Source: an uncultured Clostridium sp.
GTDB taxonomy: Bacteria > Bacillota > Clostridia > Lachnospirales > Lachnospiraceae
DNA: 41,511 bases
NCBI GenBank assembly: GCA_947644195.1
Contig: CANRZB010000035.1
Span: 1 to 41,511 of the forward strand
Direction: 5' to 3'
Shown: in pieces, positions 8,993 to 17,002 of the stretch
Layout of the letters: every line of letters starts with the position of its first letter
How positions within the stretch are numbered: position 1 is the stretch's first letter
Translations under genes and position numbers: made by a program
Notes under the pieces: generated by a model
Seen by the model: only the letters and a program-made list of their open reading frames with translations
Told to the model about the DNA's origin: nothing
The model's database searches: none

Positions 8993-9026
8993 AAAAAAAT
9001 TCCATGTAATTCCCCGAAAAATGGAA
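8993..9026 (-). terminator. Probable intrinsic terminator of the DUF2207 gene
   Basis: Just after the stop of the DUF2207 gene on the minus strand, TTCCAT (from 9026-9021) pairs with ATGGAA (from 9005-9000), followed at once by seven T (8999-8993). The stem is short at six pairs but the U-run is strong and the position is right. Confidence 0.55.
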
Positions 9027-9032
9027 AGGCCG

Positions 9033-10979
9033 CTACCAGCTTCCACCGCCGCCACCAACAGCACCGCCACCGGAAAAACCGCTTCCCGCAGAAGATGAGG
9101 AAGAAGCCTCTCTCATTTCTGCCGCTGCTGCTTCGATCTTGATATCCTGAATCGGCTTTTCAATATGATGATTCATCTGGTGGTTCAGATACAACAGAGT
9201 AAACATGGTATGGTCATGACATTGATACCAGTCTGGTTCCGGTATCGTCATTCCTTCAAATCGTTTCGCCCAATCATCCATCATGCCAAATGCCATAGCA
9301 TATGGTAATACACCATAGTAATAGGATGGGTTTTCTTCCACCAGCATTTTCAGCTGTGGCAGTTCTGCCGTCTGGATAAACTGCCGCAGTCCCAATAATT
9401 TGCCTATCATTTCCTGCTTATAGGCAGAAAAATGAATCAGTTTTGCAACGTTTAACACAGAAAGGGTTGTTACGAATCCCACGGATAACAGAGGGATCGT
9501 GGAAAGAAAACTGTCCGGTCCGCAGCACAGGAATGTCATAATCATGACCAGAATCCAGGTACACAGACCATAGACATACAGTGCAATCCATCCTCCTGTT
9601 TTTCGCAATGGATCCCTGCCTCTCAAGCATAGACGGACAATACCGTATAATAATAAGGCGACACCGGATACAAGACCAAACGGCAGGTTCGTTACCAGGG
9701 AAACCTGACTGCTAAAACCAAGCGCCAATGTATAAAAAATACACAGCATGGAAATTAGGCAAATTCCGGTAGCAAGTCCTGTCGATAATCTTTTTTCACC
9801 GGTATAGATATTGTTAAGCTGGCTTTTGGCAGCATTAAATTTTTTGGCAAAGTTCTGCTCTAGATTCGATAAATCAGCAGTCTCGGCATCCTTTGGAAAT
9901 AGTGCCTTAAATAATTTTTTCTGATATTTCGGCGCATCCTCTGGCAGTTGTTTCATCAGATGCAGACAGAAATGTCCGTGTTTCCCGGTGCGTCCCTTTT
10001 TATCCGGCACCTCTTCCATCCAGAGATACCCCTGGTCTGCCCACCAGGGAAGTAAGGACATCAGATCAATGTCATCCGCACTTTCGTCTACGATCGTACC
10101 CACTTCTGCACTGCTCATTCCCTCCGGTGGATAGAATTCGATGGTCTGCACGACTGGCCGATCTCTTTTCAGGAATTCAACAGCCAAAATAAATAGGGCA
10201 AAGACGATCGTCAGAACGAAGGTTATCCGAAACGGAACCGGAGTAGTTTTCCGAGCTCCCTCAAAATATCCCTGCGGCAGATTCGTAAAAATGGTTATCG
10301 CCTGTTTCGGCCCAATATCATAGGCTTCTCCCGTAATTTCAGTGGAGGAGGCATCATACATAACATGAAGCGCATTTTCATCCTCTCCCAGTTTACCGCT
10401 ATAAATTTGTAAAGCTGCCTGGGCTTCTTCTGGCAGCGCTTTTTCAAAAGACAGATCAAAGGTAAAATGCCGGATCGTCGTATCCCAGCCGGAACCCAAC
10501 ACAGAATAAAACAAAAAATCACTATTGGAAATGCGGTCGTCCGGCATCACATAACGGTAAGAAATGCGGTAAGTCTGATCCCCGGTTACTTTCGTATCCT
10601 CATCCCCAATTCGGATGACATAATTACCATTTTTATGTTCCGTATCATAATCCCAATCATCTATCTTTAATCCCTTGATCTTATTGGCATAATCCATGAC
10701 ACGGCTGCTGCTTCCATCCAAATTCGGAGAGGTATCCCGATTGACATACATATGCGTTGGAATATTCCGATAGATACCATGCCGTTTCTGGCTAAAATGC
10801 ACCTGGATGGTCTCTGTGATCTCCAGGACATTGTTTTTTTGTAACAAGGCATCCACATGGTATTCCTTTACCGTATATCCCCCATCGTCAGCATTTGCGG
10901 CTCTGGCTGGCCATATCCATGTCAGCAGCACAATCATAATGAGATAGAACACTCTGAATTTCCTGTTTTTTGTACCCAT
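9033..10979 (-). CDS. DUF2207 domain-containing membrane protein
   Basis: 648 residues from the ATG at 10979, chosen because GGAAGGAG lies 6-7 bases upstream and the protein then opens with a typical signal peptide (positive MGTKNRKFR, hydrophobic core, cleavage likely after ARA or ANA). An extracytoplasmic DUF2207 domain of about 200 residues follows, beginning near GGYTVKEYHVDALL, then a transmembrane helix near residues 255-280, a soluble stretch, and four more helices at about 400-530. The C-terminus is a Ser- then Gly-rich tail ending GGGGGSW, common in this family. Function unknown: members are envelope proteins of unclear role. It follows the CmpB-like gene by about 60 bases and is probably co-transcribed with it. 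Confidence 0.85.
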   Translation of the reverse strand: MGTKNRKFRVFYLIMIVLLTWIWPARAANADDGGYTVKEYHVDALLQKNNVLEITETIQVHFSQKRHGIYRNIPTHMYVNRDTSPNLDGSSSRVMDYANKIKGLKIDDWDYDTEHKNGNYVIRIGDEDTKVTGDQTYRISYRYVMPDDRISNSDFLFYSVLGSGWDTTIRHFTFDLSFEKALPEEAQAALQIYSGKLGEDENALHVMYDASSTEITGEAYDIGPKQAITIFTNLPQGYFEGARKTTPVPFRITFVLTIVFALFILAVEFLKRDRPVVQTIEFYPPEGMSSAEVGTIVDESADDIDLMSLLPWWADQGYLWMEEVPDKKGRTGKHGHFCLHLMKQLPEDAPKYQKKLFKALFPKDAETADLSNLEQNFAKKFNAAKSQLNNIYTGEKRLSTGLATGICLISMLCIFYTLALGFSSQVSLVTNLPFGLVSGVALLLYGIVRLCLRGRDPLRKTGGWIALYVYGLCTWILVMIMTFLCCGPDSFLSTIPLLSVGFVTTLSVLNVAKLIHFSAYKQEMIGKLLGLRQFIQTAELPQLKMLVEENPSYYYGVLPYAMAFGMMDDWAKRFEGMTIPEPDWYQCHDHTMFTLLYLNHQMNHHIEKPIQDIKIEAAAAEMREASSSSSAGSGFSGGGAVGGGGGSW

Positions 10980-11040
10980 GCCACACTCCTTCCTGAAATC
11001 ATTGTATCCACTAGGATTGATCATTCAAAACTATAATACC

Positions 11041-11847
11041 TTAGTCTCGTTTGATCCGAACCCGATTTTTCACAGATTGTAAGATTCGGTCAAATTGTTC
11101 TTTCGTTTTCCCGTCATAATGAGTTCGAAATCCCGCAACACGTCTAACCGTAGACCGCAGGATATCATTGGTTGTCAACATGAGATGTTCCAGAGATTCT
11201 CTGGAAAAGCGTTCCCGCTCCTCGGCAATCCTGGTTTCCACGCTCTGCAGCCTGGCTCCCATATTGGCAACCCAAGCCTCCATATGTCGGTTGATTAGAC
11301 TGAAATAAGCATTTACGGTACGGTCAAAGTTACGCAGAGATACTACTGTTAGCGTCAAATCGACAGACATCACTCCCATCATCACCAGAGAGAAAAATAC
11401 CATCATTTCCAGGGGAACGTCTGCGGTCCACCGGCACATAAACGGATAGAGGTAATAAACGATCAATGTACCGGCAACACCAAATCCCAGGGATGCCGGC
11501 AGGCAAATCTTTCCCTGGATATTAAACGGGGCACTGCTGTAGTCCCACCAATAAGCGTGAAAGACCTTTTCTAATCCCCATGCCGTAGTAAATTCCAAAA
11601 CCATACTGCCAAAAAAAGAGATCAAAAAGATCTGCCACCAAGTATAGTCCGTAAATCCAAGGTATTCCATCCATTCTGCCACTGCTGAAATCCCGGCAGC
11701 TCCTATCCCATAAATGGGACACATTGGTCCAAACAGAAATCCCCGATTTTCCCAGGTATGGTGTTTGATGGACATGACGATGGTCTCATAGATCCATCCG
11801 GCGATACTAAATAACACAAACCAGACAAAGTATCTGCTAATTATCAT
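11041..11847 (-). CDS. Putative ABC-transporter type IV / CmpB-like membrane protein
   Basis: 268 residues from the ATG at 11847, where MIISRYFVWFVLFSIAGW starts the first membrane helix; AAGGAAA lies upstream. The family (PF06541-like, named putative ABC-transporter type IV, CmpB) is recognised by GWIYE in helix 1, the NRGFLFGPMCPIYGIG segment and a later FTTAWGLEKVFHAYWWDYS stretch. I count about five hydrophobic helices in the first 180 residues, then a cytoplasmic, Arg/Glu-rich helical tail of about 80 residues. Despite the family name there is no ATPase or binding-protein gene here, so transport is not supported by context. The start overlaps the end of the HD-domain gene by 11 bases, suggesting translational coupling. 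Confidence 0.82.
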   Translation of the reverse strand: MIISRYFVWFVLFSIAGWIYETIVMSIKHHTWENRGFLFGPMCPIYGIGAAGISAVAEWMEYLGFTDYTWWQIFLISFFGSMVLEFTTAWGLEKVFHAYWWDYSSAPFNIQGKICLPASLGFGVAGTLIVYYLYPFMCRWTADVPLEMMVFFSLVMMGVMSVDLTLTVVSLRNFDRTVNAYFSLINRHMEAWVANMGARLQSVETRIAEERERFSRESLEHLMLTTNDILRSTVRRVAGFRTHYDGKTKEQFDRILQSVKNRVRIKRD

Positions 11848-12310
11848 TGGTTTCCTTTCCCCTTCTTTTTCTCTTACGTATTGTTTCTTCCAACGAAACA
11901 TATTTATCAATCATACATAAAATCCATGCTTCTCGGCTTCTCGGAATCTGGGTAATGGTAAGCGGCCACATGTGCGTCCGTATCGCCTGCTGTACCGGTA
12001 ATGGTACACCTAGATACCGTTTTGCGTTCTTTGCGGCACGTGCCGGATGCTGAAATCCATGAAGACGGTGCAGTCCACCATCCCGGTCATGCCAGTCATA
12101 TAAATACAGGTCATGCAAAAAAGCCGCCGTAACCAATGTCTCCGGATCCGCTCCCATGTTCCAGGTATGATTCCAGTACAGACATTTTCGCGCCACATCC
12201 AGACAATGGTCATAGGTAGACACACTCCCATGCTGGATATATTTCTTCATTTGCAATACCTTTTTTTCAGACAGATAAGAAGATAAAATTTCATACAATT
12301 CTTCTTCCAT
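11837..12310 (-). CDS. HD-domain phosphohydrolase-like protein
   Basis: 157 residues. The HD superfamily metal motif is visible: H33 in STYDHCLDVAR, HD in AAFLHDLYLYDWHD near residue 65, further histidines in HRLHGFQHP and IRTHMWPLT, and a late aspartate in CMIDKYVS. This is the layout of small HD hydrolases acting on nucleotides or phosphate monoesters. The substrate cannot be told from sequence. A ribosome binding site AAAGGATG precedes the start. Its 3' end overlaps the following CmpB-like gene, forming an apparent three-gene unit with the DUF2207 gene. Confidence 0.82.
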   Translation of the reverse strand: MEEELYEILSSYLSEKKVLQMKKYIQHGSVSTYDHCLDVARKCLYWNHTWNMGADPETLVTAAFLHDLYLYDWHDRDGGLHRLHGFQHPARAAKNAKRYLGVPLPVQQAIRTHMWPLTITQIPRSREAWILCMIDKYVSLEETIRKRKRRGKETNDN

Positions 12311-12404
12311 ACAATCACATCCTTTGTATCGGCCAAAACCATCTATTCTACAGATCTATGTTTACAAACAGGAAATCGACGGCTGATCTGGTAAAACGGC
12401 GCTG

Positions 12405-12680
12405 TCATTCTCCATCTTCCTCAATCACATGGATTTCCAGGAAATCAAAATCCACCGTTTCCATAAAATTGTCCTGGTGGAAACGGGTTTTATCATGCCT
12501 TTGGAATTCCCGGATGTTCTGATCCAGCCAAATCGGTTTTCCCAAGTCAAAAGTATAACAGATTTCATCCAAAGCATCAAAAACTTTTTTCGTCCGATTT
12601 TTTTCTGCCGCGGTATCACAGATCGTGATATCCCGTACAAGACGGTTATCTGAAACTATTTTCCCCCACATTCGGAACAT
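12405..12680 (-). CDS. Small conserved-looking protein of unknown function
   Basis: 91 residues, acidic, no signal peptide or membrane helix. A strong AAGGAGG site seven bases before the ATG and its position 12 bases after the preceding gene argue that it is real. Notable stretches are MFRMWGKIVSDNRLVRD at the N-terminus, a central helix TKKVFDALDEICYTFDLG, and a C-terminal DFLEIHVIEEDGE. The composition looks like a small beta-rich binding protein, but I do not recognise the family. It is the last gene of the packed run radical SAM - DUF2344 - rng - ADH - nucleoid protein. The frame is unbroken and codon use resembles its neighbours. Confidence 0.75.
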   Translation of the reverse strand: MFRMWGKIVSDNRLVRDITICDTAAEKNRTKKVFDALDEICYTFDLGKPIWLDQNIREFQRHDKTRFHQDNFMETVDFDFLEIHVIEEDGE

Positions 12681-12692
12681 AGTTTTTCCTCC

Positions 12693-13709
12693 TTACCGGG
12701 TTAAAATTTTGTTGATATTTTTTATTAAAACAGAAATTGTACCATCCGCATTGGTAATAAATTCCACCTGATTAATATCCTGGTACTGCTCCATTGGAAT
12801 ATTGATCTCAATCCCCGTGTCTGTTTTCAGATATTGTTTCTCAAATTTCCTGGTCGTCTGTTCACTCTGGGGATGCACTTCTGCTTTCTCCATATGGTAT
12901 TTTTCCAGTTTTGCATCAAACTCTTCTTTGATATCGGGGGTATCCCCATATATTTTTTCGCTGATCGCCTCTACACGGATCGCTCCCTGGTTTTCTTCCA
13001 ATTCCTGACGGATTATACTTTTGGCCTCCATCTGCTTGACTGGTTCTTCCTCAAAATATTTACGGTTGACCTGATCCACCGCCTTGGTTACAATAGCGAG
13101 CCTGGATTTGGAAGAAAGGGACGCCTGACATTGTAGAAACAGCTCCGACAAATAGTTTACTTTGGTCCCATTTACCTCATATTTTTTTTCTACAATCTGT
13201 ACCGTGTAATCCTCCAGATCAATGATGACCGCCTCTGCCAATTTTGATCCGGTTGCTGGAAGCGTGGAACGATAACGGATAATCTGATTGACATTGCCAG
13301 ATTCTTCCGTCTGCGTCATATGTACAAAACTTTCCTTGTAATTCATTTTGAGCAGCGCCAGATAATGTTTTCCCTGAATCTGGAATGTGACAATGATCAG
13401 ATCTGCCGATGGAATGGAAATATTGGAATTCATAATGGAGTAAAGTCTTTTCGTCAGCTTCTTGCTGATCTCCACCAGATTTTCTTCCTCCCATTGCTGC
13501 ATCACGGCGTAGACCTCCGACGGTTCCTCCTCGGAAAAATAGCATTTCTTGAGTTCATCGCCCGCTAGAACCTTGTAGAGATGAGCCCGCAGAAAATCAT
13601 TAATATCAGGATTCAGGTCCAGTTCCTGTTCAGAAAAAACCGGATACCCCAGTTCTGCATCCAGAATATGTACGATCGCCCGCCTAATAATGATTTCATC
13701 CTGTGTCAT
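12693..13709 (-). CDS. Nucleoid-associated protein, NdpA/YejK-like (NA37 superfamily)
   Basis: 338 residues from the ATG at 13709, whose ATGA overlaps the TGA of the upstream alcohol dehydrogenase gene; AAAGGATGG lies upstream. The N-terminal pattern (RRAIVHILDAELGYPVFSEQ, followed by a helical DINDFLRAHLYKVL segment) resembles the NdpA/YejK family of nucleoid-associated proteins. The middle has a regular alpha/beta segment including LIIVTFQIQGKHYLALLKMNY, and the C-terminal 50 residues are beta-rich. Cytoplasmic. Role in nucleoid organisation is family knowledge only. The assignment is by resemblance to the family pattern, so moderate; otherwise it is a conserved clostridial protein of unknown role. 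Confidence 0.65.
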   Translation of the reverse strand: MTQDEIIIRRAIVHILDAELGYPVFSEQELDLNPDINDFLRAHLYKVLAGDELKKCYFSEEEPSEVYAVMQQWEEENLVEISKKLTKRLYSIMNSNISIPSADLIIVTFQIQGKHYLALLKMNYKESFVHMTQTEESGNVNQIIRYRSTLPATGSKLAEAVIIDLEDYTVQIVEKKYEVNGTKVNYLSELFLQCQASLSSKSRLAIVTKAVDQVNRKYFEEEPVKQMEAKSIIRQELEENQGAIRVEAISEKIYGDTPDIKEEFDAKLEKYHMEKAEVHPQSEQTTRKFEKQYLKTDTGIEINIPMEQYQDINQVEFITNADGTISVLIKNINKILTR

Positions 13710-14827
13710 ATGCCGCCATCCTTTCTGTCTGTTTGCCTGCTGGCAGCAGAACGGATGATTCCCTCCACGGTCTGCTTCTCTACCGCAAAAGGGACTGCCG
13801 CCAGTTTCCGTTCGGACTGCATAATTTCCGCTAACATTGCTGTGATCTCCTGCTCTGTCAAATTTGGCCTGCCAATACATTCTCGAATCCATCCTGCAAA
13901 TTGTTCCAGACAGCCAAAACCGAGGATGCGCAATACCATCATTACCTCTGCTTCCATCGACTCAGTAAACAAATCCAGATAGCCAGGCAGGAAAAATCCC
14001 ACCGCTTGTCCATGAGGAATTCCCCGATGGTAGGTCAGATAATAACTAAGTCCATGCGGCAGAGAGGTGCCGGTATGCGTAATTGCCATTCCCGCCAGAC
14101 TGGAAGCAAACATCAGGCTGGTAAAATCCTCCGCCTCCGGTTCCATCCCAGATAACACATGCTTACAAGCTCCCCACACATCCATTCCCTGGATCGCAAG
14201 CATACGGCTGTAATCCGTTGCTTTGGCATGAAAATAGCTTTCGATCAAATGCCCGAGCGCATCAATCGCCGTGTTTGTCAGCACCGTAAGAGGAGCTCCC
14301 TGTAGATAGCACGGATCCACCAATGCCAGAGCCGGAAAAATCAGATGACTGATACTCTGTTTGGTTTCCAGATCTTCCCTGGTCAGGATAGCATAGGGAG
14401 TCACTTCTGACCCCGTGCCGCAGGTCGTTGGCACTTCTACCACGGGCAAGGACCGCAGGGCTAATGGCTGGTACAAAACATCTGCGGAGCTGTCCCGGTT
14501 CAGGATCATCAGGGCGATTGCCTTTGCGGCATCCATTGGCGATCCACCACCAATGCCAATCACAAAATCCGTTCCCTGTTCCCTGCCCTGTCTGGCTGCG
14601 TCCATCACCATTTCAATGGTTGGGTTTTCCCCGATCCCGTCATAGATTCTATATTCCACGCCGTATTCTTCCAAAGTCTCCTGGATATCTCGCAAGGATC
14701 CATTCTTTTTAGAAGAATGGCCGCCCGTGACAATCAAAGCTTTTTTACCAAAAGATACCAGTTCCATCCCATGGTTTCGCACGGCACCTTTTTCCTGATA
14801 AACTTTTGTTGGCATATAAAAATTCAT
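13706..14827 (-). CDS. Iron-containing alcohol dehydrogenase family protein
   Basis: 373 residues of the group III (iron-activated) alcohol dehydrogenase/glycerol dehydrogenase superfamily, NAD(P)H-linked. The nucleotide loop is GIGGGSPMDAAKA near residue 95. The metal ligands are readable as the aspartate in NTAIDALGHLIES and the histidine in that motif, the histidine of SLPHGLSYY, and the last in GIPHGQAVG. The ATG at 14827 is chosen because GGAAAGGAAGG lies just upstream; an ATG six codons earlier lacks a site of its own. ATGA overlaps link it to rng upstream and to the nucleoid protein gene downstream, so all three are likely translated as a unit. Substrate unknown, with a short-chain aldehyde or alcohol most likely. 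Confidence 0.88.
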   Translation of the reverse strand: MNFYMPTKVYQEKGAVRNHGMELVSFGKKALIVTGGHSSKKNGSLRDIQETLEEYGVEYRIYDGIGENPTIEMVMDAARQGREQGTDFVIGIGGGSPMDAAKAIALMILNRDSSADVLYQPLALRSLPVVEVPTTCGTGSEVTPYAILTREDLETKQSISHLIFPALALVDPCYLQGAPLTVLTNTAIDALGHLIESYFHAKATDYSRMLAIQGMDVWGACKHVLSGMEPEAEDFTSLMFASSLAGMAITHTGTSLPHGLSYYLTYHRGIPHGQAVGFFLPGYLDLFTESMEAEVMMVLRILGFGCLEQFAGWIRECIGRPNLTEQEITAMLAEIMQSERKLAAVPFAVEKQTVEGIIRSAASRQTDRKDGGI

Positions 14828-16086
14828 TCGTGCCTTCCTTTCCATACCTGCTCATATAAAGATTTCCGTATTTTTTTCCTCGTTACCTCTACCAGTCCCA
14901 ATTTCGTCATGTCTACTACTGTAGTCTGCACGGGATCCCGTAATACCGCCTGCCGCAGTAGCTCCATAATATCCTGTTGATCCTGTCGGGAGGTCATGTC
15001 AATAAAATCAATTAAAATCATACCAGATAGATTTCGAAGCCGCAACTGTTTGGCAATTTCCAGCGCTGCCTCCCGATTGATTTTGTAAAATGTCTGCTGA
15101 ATATCTTTTTTCTTTGTCACTGCTTTTCCGGTATTGACATCAATAGAGACCAATGCTTCCGTAGGCTGAATTACCAGATAGGCCCCACTTTTTAACCAAA
15201 CTTTTGACTTCATTGCACGTTCCAACGTCTTGGAAATCTGATAGATTGCATCCAGCTTGCCATGTTCAGGATCCCATAATTCCAATAATTCCTGGTTCTC
15301 CCAGTCATTATCCTGCAGGTATGCCCTAATCTCCTCAAAGAGCAGTTCATCTTCCGTCCGAATCCGTGTCAGACGCTGTTGATGACTGTCCCGGATTTGG
15401 GTCAGATAACCGCCCGGAGACTGCCGCAAGACGGAAAATCGTGCCTTATGTTTCCCATAGTCCACAATTTGGCGGTACTGCCGGATCAACCGTTCGGCTT
15501 CCTCCCGTAACGCTTCTCGGGATGCCATGGTACTGTTGGTACGGACGACAAATCCATATTCCGATGTACAATAGGCGGCGATTTGTTCTTTCAGTTCTGC
15601 CCGTTTCTCTCCCTCCCGGATTTTTTTGGAGACACGAACTCCTTGTATTGCCGACCTATTCTGTTCGGATTCTATCACTCCGCCCCCAACCTGCGGCGTT
15701 TCTCCCACCGCCATTAAAACCAGGTATTTACCAGGAAGTTCCAACTTACCGCTTAGCGTCGGAGGCTTCGTTTTAACCGCTTCCCCGCTAACCTGCACAA
15801 TGATTTCATCCCCGATCAGCACCCGGCCAGGCTGAAATGGCGCTCCATCCGTATGTATCGGCAGATTGGCAGTATCCAGAGACAGATAGCCCATTTGGCC
15901 CTTTTGAAATTCTACAAAAGCGGCATGTATGTTTTTTACCACATTCCGAACCTTACCTACATAAATATTTCCAAGTAGACCATCCTGCTCAATGGAGTCT
16001 GCCTGAATCTGCACGATCTGATTCTCCTCAAGTCGTGCTGTCAGAATATGATGCTCCTGTCGAATGATAATTAATTCTTCCCCCAA
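14824..16086 (-). CDS. rng: Ribonuclease E/G family endoribonuclease (RNase G type)
   Basis: 420 residues starting at a TTG (16086), seven bases after AAAGGAG. The S1-like RNA-binding fold comes early (GLLGNIYVGKVRNVVKNIHAAFVEF), then the DNase I-like catalytic part with the two metal-binding aspartates in VSIDVNTG and ILIDFIDM, and the conserved ending TKLGLVEVTRKKIRKSLYEQ. The protein stops there, so it lacks the degradosome scaffold of E. coli RNase E and is of the RNase G type. It acts in 5' end-dependent rRNA and mRNA processing. It follows the DUF2344 gene by 93 bases. In many Clostridia rplU-ysxB-rpmA comes next; here an alcohol dehydrogenase gene does. Confidence 0.93.
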   Translation of the reverse strand: MGEELIIIRQEHHILTARLEENQIVQIQADSIEQDGLLGNIYVGKVRNVVKNIHAAFVEFQKGQMGYLSLDTANLPIHTDGAPFQPGRVLIGDEIIVQVSGEAVKTKPPTLSGKLELPGKYLVLMAVGETPQVGGGVIESEQNRSAIQGVRVSKKIREGEKRAELKEQIAAYCTSEYGFVVRTNSTMASREALREEAERLIRQYRQIVDYGKHKARFSVLRQSPGGYLTQIRDSHQQRLTRIRTEDELLFEEIRAYLQDNDWENQELLELWDPEHGKLDAIYQISKTLERAMKSKVWLKSGAYLVIQPTEALVSIDVNTGKAVTKKKDIQQTFYKINREAALEIAKQLRLRNLSGMILIDFIDMTSRQDQQDIMELLRQAVLRDPVQTTVVDMTKLGLVEVTRKKIRKSLYEQVWKGRHE

Positions 16087-16179
16087 CTACCTGCTCCTTT
16101 CCGACATATAAAACGAATACACTGCATAGTAAACTGTTCCACGTAAACAAACTTGGTATTCATTGAACTAAAATTCACT

Positions 16180-17001
16180 CTAATATTCCGATAACGGCAC
16201 CAAATGGCAGGGCGGATCGGAACGTAATGTGCGGATCTCTCCCTTTTTTCCACCCTGGTCCCCGTACATTTCCATTCGATGGATCTGGTAAGCAAACGGA
16301 TCAAAAACCTCTCCGGTAAAATCTGCCATCGCCTGCAACACCAGTTCCGGTTTAATATTAATCACACTCCCTGCTGTCAATTGCATATATAAAACCGGAG
16401 TGCCTGCACTGCTATCCAGGCAGCAGATAGATCCATGATCCCTGGTCTCTGTATCAAAAGTGTCCCGTTTTTCGGACAGAACATAGATGTTTTCTCGAAT
16501 ATCCACCAATTTTTCCGAACGTTTTGTCTTTTTGAGAATCTCAATTCGTTCCTGAGCCAAAAAGTCCTGTAGGAGTTCTGCCATATTGATGTATTTCTCT
16601 GTATTACCAAAATGTTCCGGCAACAGAAAGGAATCCTTCTGCGGTTTTACAGTCACCATATAGTCGCAGGCAGCGAGCATTGCCATGGATGGCTTCGCAT
16701 CCTCCTCCAAGAGAATGAGATCCCGCACACGGATCTCCTCATTCATCTGAGAATTCATAGCTGCAAGCATCTGTTTCGGATCGTCGCAGGAATCCAGCGT
16801 CAGATCCAGATATTCCGCATCACTGCTCAGACCAATCCCCAGCGGCGAGGCAAAGGACATCAGCGGATGCGGCGAATATCCCTGGCTGTAGCTGATAGGA
16901 ATTCCGGCACGGCGAAATGCTTTCTGAAAATACCGCATGACATCCAAATGTCCAATAAAACGCATTGATCCACACTTTGAAAATTTTATCCTGGCTTTCA
17001 T
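16180..17001 (-). CDS. TIGR03936 / DUF2344 radical SAM-associated protein
   Basis: 273 residues from the ATG at 17001, one base after the stop codon of the radical SAM gene, with GAGGGAGG upstream overlapping that gene's end. The family N-terminus is clear: KARIKFSKCGSMRFIGHLD, then RRAGIPISYSQGYSPHP and FASPLGIGLSSDAEYLD. Members nearly always follow a TIGR03960 radical SAM gene and are fused to it in some genomes, so the two proteins are thought to act together. The reaction is not established; a role linked to RNA modification has been suggested from the association with RNase G and ribosomal genes. No membrane or signal segment. Confidence 0.9.
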   Translation of the reverse strand: MKARIKFSKCGSMRFIGHLDVMRYFQKAFRRAGIPISYSQGYSPHPLMSFASPLGIGLSSDAEYLDLTLDSCDDPKQMLAAMNSQMNEEIRVRDLILLEEDAKPSMAMLAACDYMVTVKPQKDSFLLPEHFGNTEKYINMAELLQDFLAQERIEILKKTKRSEKLVDIRENIYVLSEKRDTFDTETRDHGSICCLDSSAGTPVLYMQLTAGSVINIKPELVLQAMADFTGEVFDPFAYQIHRMEMYGDQGGKKGEIRTLRSDPPCHLVPLSEY

Positions 17002-17002
17002 C

